Assembly: GCF_040187885.1 (NCBI RefSeq)
Contig: NZ_JBDPLH010000002.1
Span: 733,737-797,736, forward strand
Length of the DNA: 64,000 nucleotides
Reading direction: 5' to 3'
Source: Roseateles_E cavernae
Lineage (GTDB): Bacteria; Pseudomonadota; Gammaproteobacteria; Burkholderiales; Burkholderiaceae_C
A program made the position numbers and the translations under genes. Shown one piece after another: positions 45,672 to 54,872 of this stretch. The notes under the pieces are model-generated. The model saw only the letters and a program-made list of their open reading frames with translations. It was not told where the DNA came from and ran no database searches. The number at the start of each line of letters is the position of its first letter. The stretch's first letter is position 1.

Positions 45672-46949
45672 ATGCCTATTGCCCCCAACACCTCCCGCCG
45701 CGCCCTTGTGATCGGTGGCGGCCCGGCCGGGCTGATGGCGGCCGAGGCGCTGGCGGCGGCCGGTGTCGCGGTCGATGTGCATGACGCGATGCCCTCGGTG
45801 GGTCGCAAATTCCTGCTGGCCGGCAAGGGCGGGCTGAACCTGACCCACTCCGAGGCCTTCGAGCCCTTTGTGGCGCGCTTCGGCGAACGCGCCGAGGCCA
45901 TCGCCCCGCTGCTCAAGCGACTCGATGGCCCGGCGTTGCGCGAGTGGGCGCAGGGCCTGGGCGTCGAGACCTTTGTCGGCAGCTCGGGCCGGGTCTTTCC
46001 GGTCGATATGAAGGCCGCACCGCTGCTGCGTGCCTGGCTGACGCGGCTGCGCGCGGCCGGCGTGCGCTTTCATCAGCGCTCGCGCTGGCTGGGTTGGGGC
46101 GAGGACGGCGCGCTGCGCTTTGCCGGCCCCGAGGGCGAGATCCAAGTGCAAGCCGATGCCGTGGTGCTGGCGCTGGGCGGGGCCTCCTGGCCGCAGCTGG
46201 GCTCGAACGGGGCCTGGGTCGAGAGCCTGGGTGCGCGCGGCGTCGAGATCGCGCCGCTGCGCGCGGCCAACTGCGGTTTTGATGTCGGTGCCACCGCCGC
46301 CCATGCGGACGGGCCGGGCTGGAGCGCCGTCTTTGCCGAGCGCTTTGCCGGCCTGCCGGTCAAGCCGGTGGCCCTGCATATCGAGGGCGCCGGCGGGCGC
46401 CGCTTCGAGCGCCAGGGCGAGTTCGTGATCACCGCCAGCGGCATCGAGGGCTCGCTGGTCTATGCGGCCAGTGCGCTGCTGCGCGACGAGATCGCCGAGC
46501 GCGGCCAGGTCACGCTGCATCTGGATCTGCTGCCGGATCGCGAGGCGGCCTTTGTCGCGGCCGAGGTCGCGCGCCCGCGCGGCCCGCGCTCGCTGTCCAC
46601 CCATCTGAAAAGCCGGCTGGGCATCGAGGGACTGAAGGCCGGCCTGCTGCACGAGATGCTCAGCAAGGCCGAGTACGCCGACCCGGCCGTGCTGGCCGCG
46701 CGCCTGAAGCGCCTGCCGCTGACCCTGGTCGCGGCCCGGCCGGTGGCCGAGGCCATCAGCACGGCCGGCGGCGTGCGCTTCGAGGCCCTGGATGCCGGCC
46801 TGATGGTCAAGACCATGCCGGGCCTGTTCTGCGCCGGCGAGATGCTGGACTGGGAGGCCCCCACCGGCGGCTATCTGCTGACCGCCAGCATGGCCAGCGG
46901 CCGCGTCGCGGGGGAGGGCGCGGCGGCCTGGCTGGCGCAACAGCGCTGA
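45672..46949 (+). CDS. NAD(P)/FAD-dependent oxidoreductase, HI0933/BaiN-like flavoprotein
   Basis: 425 residues. FAD motif VIGGGPAGLMAAEALAAAG, then VGRKFLLAGKGGLNLTHSE, which is diagnostic of the HI0933-like TIGR03862 flavoprotein family, and a C-terminal FCAGEMLDWEAPTGGYLLTASMASG. The reaction is unknown; related BaiN reduces bile-acid double bonds. It is on its own transcript or with the upstream kinase (41 bp gap). Confidence 0.9.
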   Translation: MPIAPNTSRRALVIGGGPAGLMAAEALAAAGVAVDVHDAMPSVGRKFLLAGKGGLNLTHSEAFEPFVARFGERAEAIAPLLKRLDGPALREWAQGLGVETFVGSSGRVFPVDMKAAPLLRAWLTRLRAAGVRFHQRSRWLGWGEDGALRFAGPEGEIQVQADAVVLALGGASWPQLGSNGAWVESLGARGVEIAPLRAANCGFDVGATAAHADGPGWSAVFAERFAGLPVKPVALHIEGAGGRRFERQGEFVITASGIEGSLVYAASALLRDEIAERGQVTLHLDLLPDREAAFVAAEVARPRGPRSLSTHLKSRLGIEGLKAGLLHEMLSKAEYADPAVLAARLKRLPLTLVAARPVAEAISTAGGVRFEALDAGLMVKTMPGLFCAGEMLDWEAPTGGYLLTASMASGRVAGEGAAAWLAQQR

Positions 46950-48971
46950 TCAGGGCTTGTTCAGGTGCTCGCCCAGAAAGCGCTCGACGCGGCGGGCGAA
47001 ATCCACCTGGGTCGAGACCTGGCGCCAGCTGTGGCCCTCGTTGGCATAAGTGACCCATTCGGGCGGGCGGCCGGCCTCGGTTAAGGCCTGGCGCAGGCGC
47101 TCGCCATGGGCCAGCGGCACGCGCAGATCGGCCTCGCCAAAGGCCAGCAGCAGCGGCGCCTTGATGTGCCGGGCCTGGGCCAGCGGTGAGGCGGCGCTCA
47201 GCATCGCCGCATCCTTGTCGGCGTCGCCGACCAGCTCGGGCAGCATGTGGCGGCGGCCCTGGCCGCTTATATCGTCGTCGACCCACCATGAGCCCTTGAG
47301 ATAGAGGAAGGGGTCGGTGATCGCGACCCAGGCGATGCCGCAGCGGTAGAGCTCGGGGTGGCGCACCAGGCCCATCAGTGTCGAGTAGCCGCCATAGCTG
47401 GCGCCGGCGATGCAGGCCCGGTCGGGGCTGGCCAGGCCTTGCTGGCGGGCCCACAGCAGCGCGTCGGCCACATCGTCCTGCATGGTCTGGCCCCATTGCT
47501 TCCAGCCGGCTCGGTAATGGGCCTCGCCATAGCCGCTGCTGCCACGGAACTCCGGCGCGATCACCAGATAGCCGCGCGAGGCCAGGAATTGCTCCATCGC
47601 CTGCCAGCGCCAATGCCCGCCGCGCACCCAGGGGCCGCCATGCACCAGCACCACGGCCGGTGCCGGCTTGCCCGGCTCGACACCGGCCGGCATGGTCAGC
47701 CAGACCGGCAGGTCACGGCCGTCGCGGGCCTTGATGCGCTCCAGCGCCACGCCGGCCATGCGCTGCGGGTCGATGTCGTCGAGCAGGCGGCTGACCGGCT
47801 GCCAGCGCTGGCTTGCCGCCTCGTAGATCCAGAGCCGGCCCGGGTCGCGGTCGGCGAAGGAGCGCACCAGCAGCACCATATCCTCGGCGCCGCAGCGGCT
47901 GCAGCTGAGCCGGTTGATGCGGCCCGGCAGGCGTTCGTCGGCCAGGGCCTGCATGCGCTTCATCGCCGGGTCGAACCAGACCGTCTGCTCGGCATCGGTC
48001 TCGACGCGCACGCCCAGCGCCCGCGAGCCGGCGCGGTCCAGCACCAGGCTGCCGCTGAAATCGAAGCCCGGGGCAGAGACCAGGGCCGGGGTCTGCGGCT
48101 TGCCGGCCTCGAAGTCGTAGCGCGTCAGCACCGCATAGCCTTCGGCACCGCTGCGCTGGGTGATGTAGAGCGTGCCACTGTCATCGACAACGCTGGGGTG
48201 GAAGGGCTCGCGCAGCAGCTCGCTCTCGACAAGCTGGCGCCACGAGTCCTGGCCCGGGCCGCGCCAGTGCAGGCTGCTGCGGCCTTCGCTGCGCACGCTT
48301 GCCAGGCGCGGCTGGCCCTTGCTGTCAAACAGCCAGCCGGTGGCATTGCGCGGCGCATCGCCCAGGCCCATGGAGCGGGTGCGCCCGTTGCGGACATTGA
48401 GCCACATCGGCGTGATGGAGAGCAGGTCGCGGCTGGAAAAATTCATCGCGCCGATGACGATCTCGTCGGGCTTGACGCCGTCCTGCTGCAGCGGCACATG
48501 CAGCAACAGGTGGTTCCATTCCAGCGCCTTGTCACGCGTGCTGCCGTCGCTGATGAAGGGCAGGCCGCGCCGGCGCACCAACATGCGAAAGTCGCTGCCA
48601 TCGGCATTGATGGCGTAGAGCCCGGGGGCGGCGCGTCGGTCCTCGCCGCTGCCGGCTTCCAGGTCCAGCACGCTGAAGACCAGGCGCTCGTCGCTGACCC
48701 AGTCGAAGCGCACGATGTCGGCGTCGGAGAACAATGCCGCACGCCTGGCCTTGGGCTCGGCCTCCAGATCGATGACCGCCAGGCCGACTCGTGCCGACCC
48801 CCGCGAGGTGCTGACCGCCAGGCGCTTGCCCGAGGGCGAGAGCTTGGCTTCCAGCACCGCCGGGCGCTGGAAGAAGCGTTCCAGCGGGATCGACTGCTGC
48901 GCTTGTGCCGACGCCTGTTGCATCGACAGGGCCGCGGCGAGCGCGGCCAGACTGAGCCAGAAACTCTTCAT
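46950..48971 (-). CDS. S9 family peptidase (prolyl oligopeptidase fold), secreted
   Basis: 673 residues. A Sec signal peptide (MKSFWLSLAALAAALSMQQASAQ) leads to a beta-propeller-like N-terminal region (about 30-400) and an alpha/beta hydrolase domain with nucleophile Ser in CIAGASYGGYSTLMG, Asp in FGEADLRVPLAHG and His in ANEGHSWRQ. The GxSYGG motif and sequence order match acylaminoacyl-peptidase/DPP-like S9 enzymes. It probably degrades peptides in the periplasm. Convergent with the flavoprotein gene with no gap. Confidence 0.93.
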   Translation of the reverse strand: MKSFWLSLAALAAALSMQQASAQAQQSIPLERFFQRPAVLEAKLSPSGKRLAVSTSRGSARVGLAVIDLEAEPKARRAALFSDADIVRFDWVSDERLVFSVLDLEAGSGEDRRAAPGLYAINADGSDFRMLVRRRGLPFISDGSTRDKALEWNHLLLHVPLQQDGVKPDEIVIGAMNFSSRDLLSITPMWLNVRNGRTRSMGLGDAPRNATGWLFDSKGQPRLASVRSEGRSSLHWRGPGQDSWRQLVESELLREPFHPSVVDDSGTLYITQRSGAEGYAVLTRYDFEAGKPQTPALVSAPGFDFSGSLVLDRAGSRALGVRVETDAEQTVWFDPAMKRMQALADERLPGRINRLSCSRCGAEDMVLLVRSFADRDPGRLWIYEAASQRWQPVSRLLDDIDPQRMAGVALERIKARDGRDLPVWLTMPAGVEPGKPAPAVVLVHGGPWVRGGHWRWQAMEQFLASRGYLVIAPEFRGSSGYGEAHYRAGWKQWGQTMQDDVADALLWARQQGLASPDRACIAGASYGGYSTLMGLVRHPELYRCGIAWVAITDPFLYLKGSWWVDDDISGQGRRHMLPELVGDADKDAAMLSAASPLAQARHIKAPLLLAFGEADLRVPLAHGERLRQALTEAGRPPEWVTYANEGHSWRQVSTQVDFARRVERFLGEHLNKP

Positions 48972-49024
48972 CCATCCTCCCTGCCTGTGGCAGTTTTTTG
49001 ATGGGCGAAGAATAGCCTGGGCTG

Positions 49025-49951
49025 TCAGTCGGCGCCCAGGAAGGCCTGCAGCCGCGCGGCCAGCGCCTCGGGCTGGTCATGGTGCAGCATATGGCCGGCG
49101 CCCTGCAGCCGCGCGCGCTGCAGCTGCGGCACCGCGCCCAGCCGGGCCTCGAAGTCCTCGCGCGGGTAGCGGTCGCCCCACCACTGGCTCATCTGCGTCT
49201 CGCTGCCCTCGACCCAGAGCACCGGCGCGCTGATGCGGCGCCAGCAGGCCAGGATCTCGGCCTTGCGGTAGAGGATGGGGTTGGCGCGCTTGTGGGCCGC
49301 ATCACCGAGGATGTGCCAGGTCTTGCCCTCGGGGCCGTCCTGCTCGCGCGACCAGTGCGGCGCCAGCCAGGCGGCCTTGTCGGCGGCCAGGCGCGGGTTG
49401 GTCTTCATCAGGCGCTGGGCCACGCCGGCGAGGCTGTCGTAGTGCTTCAGGCTTTGCGGCGTCTTCAGATCGTCCAGCCACTCGATCAGGCGCGCCGGCG
49501 CCATCTCGGGCTGCGTCTCGGGCAGGCCGAAGCCTTCCAGATTGACCAGGCGGCGGATCCGCTCGGGCCGCAGCCCGGCATAGCTCATCACCACATTGCC
49601 GCCCATGCTGTGACCCAGCAGATCGACCGCCCGGGCCGGCGCGACGGCGTCCAGCAGCGCGTCGAGATCGCCCAGGTAGTCGGGGAACCAGTAGCTGTCG
49701 GCGCCGCTGGCGTCGCTGAGGCCGAAGCCGCGCCAGTCCATCGCGACGATGTGGCGCTCATCGGCCAGCGCATCGACGACGAACTGGAAGGACGCGCCCA
49801 CATCCATCCAGCCATGCAGCATCAGCAGCGTCGGCCGTTCGGTGGTCGCGAGCTCGGGCCGGCCCCAGCTCAGGACGTGGTGGCGCAGGCCCCGCAAGGA
49901 GATGAACTGGCTGCGGTGCGGGCGGCGTGCGGTGTAGGCGATGGGCATCAT
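49025..49951 (-). CDS. Alpha/beta fold hydrolase
   Basis: 308 residues. The oxyanion motif LLMLHGWMDVGASFQF, WRGFGLSD, nucleophile Ser in DLLGHSMGGNVVMSYAG and His in AGHMLHHDQPE show an alpha/beta hydrolase of the abhydrolase_1 family, like esterases and lipases. Two adjacent ATGs (49951 and 49948) are possible starts. It is divergent from the acetyltransferase at 50023. The substrate is unknown. Confidence 0.87.
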   Translation of the reverse strand: MMPIAYTARRPHRSQFISLRGLRHHVLSWGRPELATTERPTLLMLHGWMDVGASFQFVVDALADERHIVAMDWRGFGLSDASGADSYWFPDYLGDLDALLDAVAPARAVDLLGHSMGGNVVMSYAGLRPERIRRLVNLEGFGLPETQPEMAPARLIEWLDDLKTPQSLKHYDSLAGVAQRLMKTNPRLAADKAAWLAPHWSREQDGPEGKTWHILGDAAHKRANPILYRKAEILACWRRISAPVLWVEGSETQMSQWWGDRYPREDFEARLGAVPQLQRARLQGAGHMLHHDQPEALAARLQAFLGAD

Positions 49952-50022
49952 GCGGGCGACTGTAGGACAAGCAGTGCCGGCAGGCTGTCGGCCCGGCGAC
50001 AAGCTGCGTGGACAATGCGGCC

Positions 50023-50508
50023 ATGAGCACCTACACGATACGCCCCGCCCAGAGTAGCGATGTGCCGGCCATCGCCGACCTGATCGCCGAGCTGGCCGAG
50101 TTCGAGAATCTCACGCATATGCTGCAGCTGACGGCCGACAAGCTGCACCCGCATCTGTTTGGCCCGAAGCCGGTGGTCGAGGCCCTGGTCGGCGAGATCG
50201 ACGGGGAGATGGTGGGCTTCGCGCTGTTCTTCACCAACTTCAGCACCTTTCTGGCCAAGCCCGGCCTCTATCTGGAAGATCTCTATGTGCGTCCCGCGCA
50301 TCGCCGCAGCGGGCTGGGCAAGGGCCTGCTGCAGCGCCTGGCGCAGATCGCCGTCGAGCGCGACTACGGCCGCTTCGACTGGACCGTGCTGGACTGGAAC
50401 GAGGACGCGATCCGCTTCTACGAGAAGATGGGCGCCAGCGTGCTGCCCGAGTGGCGCATCTGCCGCATGACCGGCGAGGCCTTGAGCTCGTTCGCGGCCC
50501 GCCGCTGA
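50023..50508 (+). CDS. GNAT family N-acetyltransferase
   Basis: 161 residues. The acetyl-CoA motif LYVRPAHRRSGLGKGLLQRLA and C-terminal DWNEDAIRFYEKMGASVLPEW (FYEKxGA) show a diamine/spermidine N-acetyltransferase-like GNAT fold (resembling SSAT). The opening TIRPAQSSDVPAIADLIAELAEFE is typical of that branch. The start ATG 50023 is preferred to 50008, which would add five residues. The acceptor amine is not proven. Confidence 0.88.
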   Translation: MSTYTIRPAQSSDVPAIADLIAELAEFENLTHMLQLTADKLHPHLFGPKPVVEALVGEIDGEMVGFALFFTNFSTFLAKPGLYLEDLYVRPAHRRSGLGKGLLQRLAQIAVERDYGRFDWTVLDWNEDAIRFYEKMGASVLPEWRICRMTGEALSSFAARR

Positions 50509-50608
50509 CCCCTCGCAACGGGGGATCAAAAGAGGGCCCCGGCAGGCCGCGACCGTCATAGACTGAGGCATAGCGACCAGGGAGCGGTCAGTTTTCAACG
50601 GTGGCCCT

Positions 50609-52042
50609 ATGCAAGCAGGCCAGGCGCGTGAATTCTGGGGGCATCTCTCGACCGAGCCGGCCGGGCCGCGCGAGTTCCGCGCCGCGCTGGGCCTTGTCGC
50701 CCTGTCGGCCATGGTCTTCGTGGCGGCGCTTCCCTTTGCCGCCACGCCGCTGGCCAAACTGCCCGCCTTCATCCCTATCTATGTCACCGCGCTGGTGATC
50801 TGCGATCTGATCACGGCTGTGCTGCTGTTCAGCCAGTACCGGGCCTTGCAGTCGCTGGAACTGCTGATCCTGGGCGGCGGCTATCTCTTCACCGCCGCCG
50901 CCACCGCTGCCTATGCGCTGATCTTCCCGGGCCTGTTCGCCGCGACGGGCTTGCTGGGCTCGGGGCCGCAGACCTCGTCGGCCCTGTATATGTTCTGGCA
51001 TGGCGGTTTTCCGCTGATGGTGATGGCCTATGCGATGGCCAAGACCAGCGGCCCCGGTCGGCCGCGCTTCAGCCGTGCGCGGCGCCTGCGGGCACTGATT
51101 GGCATCGTCCTGATGGTGGTGCTGGTGCTGGCCCTGGTGGCCGGATTCACGGCTTTTGCGACCGCAGCGCACGAGCGTCTGCCGGTGTTTCTGCAGGGGG
51201 ACCGGACCACCGCTGCCGGGCGAGCCTTCCTGCTGGGCGTCTGGACCCTGAGCGTGCTGGCGCTGGCCATGGTCTGGTGGCGCCGGCCGCGCACGGTGCT
51301 CGATGTCTGGCTGCTGGTGGTGATGGCCGTGTGGCTGTTCGACCTGGCGCTGGCGGCCATCCTGAACACCGGCCGCTACGACCTGGGCTGGTATGCCGGC
51401 CGCATCTACGGCCTGCTGGCGGCCGGCTTTCTGCTGATCGTGCTCCTGAGCGAGAACGCCCGGCACTATGCGCGGCTGGTGCGGCTGTCGGCCGATCTGA
51501 GCGCGGCCAACGACCAGCTCTGGCAGCTGTCGCAGCAGGACGGGCTGACCGAGCTGGCGAACCGGCGCGCCTTCGATCGCTATCTGGCCGAGCAGATGGC
51601 GGTGGCGGTGCGCCACAAAAGAGCCCTGGCCCTGGTGCTGATCGATGTCGACCACTTCAAGGCCTATAACGACCACTACGGCCATCATGCCGGCGACCAA
51701 TGCCTGAAGCGGCTGGCGGCAGCGCTGCAGGCCTGCTGCCGCCGGCCGGCTGACATGGCCGCGCGCTACGGCGGCGAGGAGTTCGCGCTGATACTGCCGG
51801 ACACCGACCTGGCGGGCGCCCGGCACACCGCCGAAGCCGCCCGGACCGCGGTCGCGGCCCTGGGCATCGAGCACGGAAGCTGCTCCACCGGCCCGCGCGT
51901 CAGTGTCAGCATCGGCCTGGCCGTGGTCGACCCGTCACAATCAATGACGATGGCACAGCTGATCATGGCCGCCGACGGCGCGCTCTACCGGGCCAAGGAC
52001 GGCGGCCGCGACCGTGTCGTTGCCGGGCCGCCGGGCCGCTAG
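50609..52042 (+). CDS. Diguanylate cyclase with N-terminal MASE4 membrane sensor
   Basis: 477 residues. Residues about 25-290 have eight hydrophobic segments with FIPIYVTALVICDLITAVLLF and a GYLFTA...FPGLF...GLLGSG pattern resembling MASE4. The GGDEF domain (about 310-477) has LTELANRRAFDRYL, DVDHFKAYNDHYGHHAGDQCL and the active-site RYGGEEFALIL. GGEEF is intact, and an RxxD-type inhibitory site is not evident before it. It makes c-di-GMP. Stop overlaps the convergent E1 gene by four bases. Confidence 0.92.
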   Translation: MQAGQAREFWGHLSTEPAGPREFRAALGLVALSAMVFVAALPFAATPLAKLPAFIPIYVTALVICDLITAVLLFSQYRALQSLELLILGGGYLFTAAATAAYALIFPGLFAATGLLGSGPQTSSALYMFWHGGFPLMVMAYAMAKTSGPGRPRFSRARRLRALIGIVLMVVLVLALVAGFTAFATAAHERLPVFLQGDRTTAAGRAFLLGVWTLSVLALAMVWWRRPRTVLDVWLLVVMAVWLFDLALAAILNTGRYDLGWYAGRIYGLLAAGFLLIVLLSENARHYARLVRLSADLSAANDQLWQLSQQDGLTELANRRAFDRYLAEQMAVAVRHKRALALVLIDVDHFKAYNDHYGHHAGDQCLKRLAAALQACCRRPADMAARYGGEEFALILPDTDLAGARHTAEAARTAVAALGIEHGSCSTGPRVSVSIGLAVVDPSQSMTMAQLIMAADGALYRAKDGGRDRVVAGPPGR

Positions 52043-54849
52043 GTCGGCGCCATCGACACCAGCGCGGCCAGACGGCTCTGCTCGCAGGCGTTCTCGGCCT
52101 TGCAGACTTCCTGGACCGCGCGCAGGCCGGCCTGCACGATGGCGGCGGCGTCGACCTCGAAATGCGCGCGCAGCTCGGCGCGCGAATCGCTGCGGCCGAA
52201 GCCGTCGGTGCCCAGGGTCAGGTAGCGCCGCCCCGGCGGCAGGTAGGCGCGCACCAGTTCGGGCAGCGCGCGCACATAGTCGCTGGCCGCAATGATGGGG
52301 CCGCTGCTGGCGCGCAGCTGCTGTTCCAGCCAGCTGTCGACCGCCGGCTTCAGGCCGTGGCGCCACAGCCGCTCCTGCTCCGCGCCCTCGCGCGCCAGTT
52401 CGATATAGCTGGTGACGCTCCAGACATCGGCGGCGATGCCATGCTGTTCCTCCAGTTGGGCCGCGGCCTTCAGCACCTCGCCCATGATGGCGCCGCTGCC
52501 AAACAGCTGCACCCGCTGCGGCAGCGCGGCCGGGCCGCTGCGCAGCCGGTAGATGCCGCGCAGCACGCCGGCATGGTCGGCCTCGGGCAGGCTGGGGTTG
52601 ACGACGTTCTCGTTGGTGACGGTCAGGTAGTAGAACTCGTCGACCTGCTGCTCCAGCATGCGGCGCATGCCGTGGTCGATGATGAGGGCCAGCTCGCCGG
52701 CGAAGGCCGGGTCATAGGCGCGGCAGTTCGGCACGGTGGAGGCGAACAGCGGGCTGTGGCCGTCCTGGTGTTGCAGGCCTTCGCCGCCCAGCGTGGTGCG
52801 GCCGGCGGTGGCGCCGATCAGGAAGCCGCGCGCGCGCTGGTCGGCCGCGGCCCAGATCAGGTCGCCGACCCGCTGGAAGCCGAACATGCTGTAGAAGATG
52901 TAGAAGGGCAGCATGGCCAGCCCGTGCGTCGAGTAGCTGGTGGCCGCCGCCGTCCATGACGACAGCGCGCCGGCCTCGCTGATGCCCTCTTCGAGAATCT
53001 GCCCGCTCTTGTCCTCGCGGTAGGCCAGCATCGAGCCGGCGTCCTCGGGCTGGTAGAGCTGGCCGAAGGGGGCGTAGATGCCGACCTGGCGGAACAGGCT
53101 GGCCATGCCGAAAGTGCGTGCCTCGTCGGCGACGATGGGCACGATGCGCGGGCCCAGGCGCTGGTCCTTGATCAGCGCCGCCAGCTGGCGCACAAAGGCC
53201 ATCGTCGTGCTCATGCTCTTGCCGTCGGCTTGCAGCGCGAAGCCGGCCGTCTCGGCAAGACCTGGCACCGGCAGCGGCGGCGCCAGCGTCGCGCGGGCCG
53301 GCAGAGAGCCGCCGAGCGCCGCGCGGCGCGTCTGCAGATAGCGCATCTCGGCGCTGTCCTCGGCCGGCTTGTAGAAGGCCGCCTCGGCCACCTGGGCGTC
53401 GCTGAGCGGCAGCGCAAAGCGCTCGCGAAAAGCCAGCAAATCGTCCGTGCCGAGTTTCTTCTGCTGGTGCGAAGTCATGCGGCCCTGGCCGGCGGTGCCC
53501 ATGCCATAGCCCTTCATGGTCTTGGCCAGCACGACGGTGGGCTGGCCGCGATGAGCGCGGGCGCGCGCGAAGGCGGCGTGGATCTTGACCGGATCATGGC
53601 CGCCGCGGCGCAGCCGGTCTATGTCCTCGTCGGCCAGGTGGGCGACCAGGGCCTGCAGCTCGGGCGACTGGCTGAAGAAGCTGCGGCGGTTGAAGGCGCC
53701 GTCGTTGGCGCTCAGCGTCTGGAACTCGCCGTCCACGGTGCGCGCGAAGGCCCGCGCGATCGCATGAGTCTCGTCGCGCGCCAGCAGCTCGTCCCACTCG
53801 GAGCCCCACAGGCATTTGACGACATGCCAGCCGGCGCCGGCGAACAGCGCTTCCAGCTCGTCGACGATGCGGCCATTGCCGCGCACCGGGCCGTCCAGGC
53901 GCTGCAGATTGCAGTTGATCACGAAGACGCAGTTGTCGAGGTTCTCGCGCGCGGCCAGGGTCAGCGCGGCGATCGACTCCGGTTCGTCCATCTCGCCGTC
54001 GCCGAAAAAGCCCCAGACCTTGCGCTGCTCGGTGGCCTGCAGGCCGCGGTCGGCCAGATAGCGCNTCACGAAGACGCAGTTGTCGAGGTTCTCGCGCGCG
54101 GCCAGGGTCAGCGCGGCGATCGACTCCGGTTCGTCCATCTCGCCGTCGCCGAAAAAGCCCCAGACCTTGCGCTGCTCGGTGGCCTGCAGGCCGCGGTCGG
54201 CCAGATAGCGCATGAAGCGGGCCTGGTAGATCGCATTGATCGGGCCTATGCCCATGGACCCGGTCGGGAACTGCCAGAACTCCGGCATCAGATAGGGGTG
54301 CGGGTAGGAGCTGAGTCCCTGGATCCCCTGCTTCTGCGCGCTGAGTTCCTGGCGGTAGTGGCGCAGTGCGTCCTCATCGAGTCGGCCCTCCAGAAAGGCG
54401 CGCGCATAGACGCCCGGCGCCGAATGCGGCTGGAAATACACCAGATCGGCCCCCTGCGGCGCTGCGGGGCCGCGGAAGAAATGCTGGAAGCCGACCTCGA
54501 ACAGATCGGCCGCCGAGGCGTAGCTGGCGATGTGCCCGCCGAGCTCGCCGTGCGCGGCATTGGCGCGCACCACCATCGCCAGTGCGTTCCAGCGCAGCAT
54601 GGCCGAGAGCCGCTGCTCGATGGCCAGGTCGCCGGGGTAGGGCGGCTGCTGGGCCAGCGGCACGCTGTTCAGATAGGGCGTGACGGCGGCCGGCCGCCAG
54701 GGCAGCTGCTGCTGGCGCGCATGCGCCAGCAGGCCGTCCAGCAGGGCCGCCGCACGTTCGCGGCCTTCATGCGGCCCCCAGGCGGCGAGCAGGCCGTCCA
54801 GCGCCGCACACCACTCCTGAAGTTCCTCGTCGACATCGGTCGGGTGCAT
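52039..54849 (-). CDS. Homodimeric E1 2-oxoacid dehydrogenase (pyruvate dehydrogenase AceE / MdeB-like), with an assembly duplication
   Basis: Read through, 936 residues with a 49-residue in-frame duplication; without it, about 887 residues, normal for the homodimeric E1 family. The substrate His region FQPHSAPGVYARAFLEGRL, the TPP motif opening GDGEMDEPES and ending NCNLQRL, and TMKGYGMG are present. E1 decarboxylates a 2-oxoacid on TPP and passes the acyl group to E2. aceF and lpd are not adjacent. Instead the gene follows acdS by 23 bp, like mdeB next to methionine gamma-lyase, so 2-oxobutanoate is a likely substrate (inference). The repeat is centred on the single N at 54065 and is probably a contig join. 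Confidence 0.88.
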   Translation of the reverse strand: MHPTDVDEELQEWCAALDGLLAAWGPHEGRERAAALLDGLLAHARQQQLPWRPAAVTPYLNSVPLAQQPPYPGDLAIEQRLSAMLRWNALAMVVRANAAHGELGGHIASYASAADLFEVGFQHFFRGPAAPQGADLVYFQPHSAPGVYARAFLEGRLDEDALRHYRQELSAQKQGIQGLSSYPHPYLMPEFWQFPTGSMGIGPINAIYQARFMRYLADRGLQATEQRKVWGFFGDGEMDEPESIAALTLAARENLDNCVFVXRYLADRGLQATEQRKVWGFFGDGEMDEPESIAALTLAARENLDNCVFVINCNLQRLDGPVRGNGRIVDELEALFAGAGWHVVKCLWGSEWDELLARDETHAIARAFARTVDGEFQTLSANDGAFNRRSFFSQSPELQALVAHLADEDIDRLRRGGHDPVKIHAAFARARAHRGQPTVVLAKTMKGYGMGTAGQGRMTSHQQKKLGTDDLLAFRERFALPLSDAQVAEAAFYKPAEDSAEMRYLQTRRAALGGSLPARATLAPPLPVPGLAETAGFALQADGKSMSTTMAFVRQLAALIKDQRLGPRIVPIVADEARTFGMASLFRQVGIYAPFGQLYQPEDAGSMLAYREDKSGQILEEGISEAGALSSWTAAATSYSTHGLAMLPFYIFYSMFGFQRVGDLIWAAADQRARGFLIGATAGRTTLGGEGLQHQDGHSPLFASTVPNCRAYDPAFAGELALIIDHGMRRMLEQQVDEFYYLTVTNENVVNPSLPEADHAGVLRGIYRLRSGPAALPQRVQLFGSGAIMGEVLKAAAQLEEQHGIAADVWSVTSYIELAREGAEQERLWRHGLKPAVDSWLEQQLRASSGPIIAASDYVRALPELVRAYLPPGRRYLTLGTDGFGRSDSRAELRAHFEVDAAAIVQAGLRAVQEVCKAENACEQSRLAALVSMAPT
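53919..54211. repeat. 146-bp direct repeat separated by N: probable contig-join artefact
   Basis: Bases 53919-54064 and 54066-54211 are identical and flank the only N in the window (54065). Because 147 bases separate equivalent positions, the reading frame of the E1 gene is kept, and the motif GDGEMDEPES appears twice. Two contig ends overlapping by 146 bp and joined with one N would give exactly this pattern. A real internal duplication would double the TPP site, which is implausible. Confidence 0.9.
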
Positions 54850-54872
54850 GCGCTGGCTCCTGTCTGCTGATG

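Noticed and set aside
53919..54211. Real tandem duplication inside E1
   Set aside because: The copies are identical and meet exactly at the only N; doubling the TPP motif would break the fold. A contig join is simpler.
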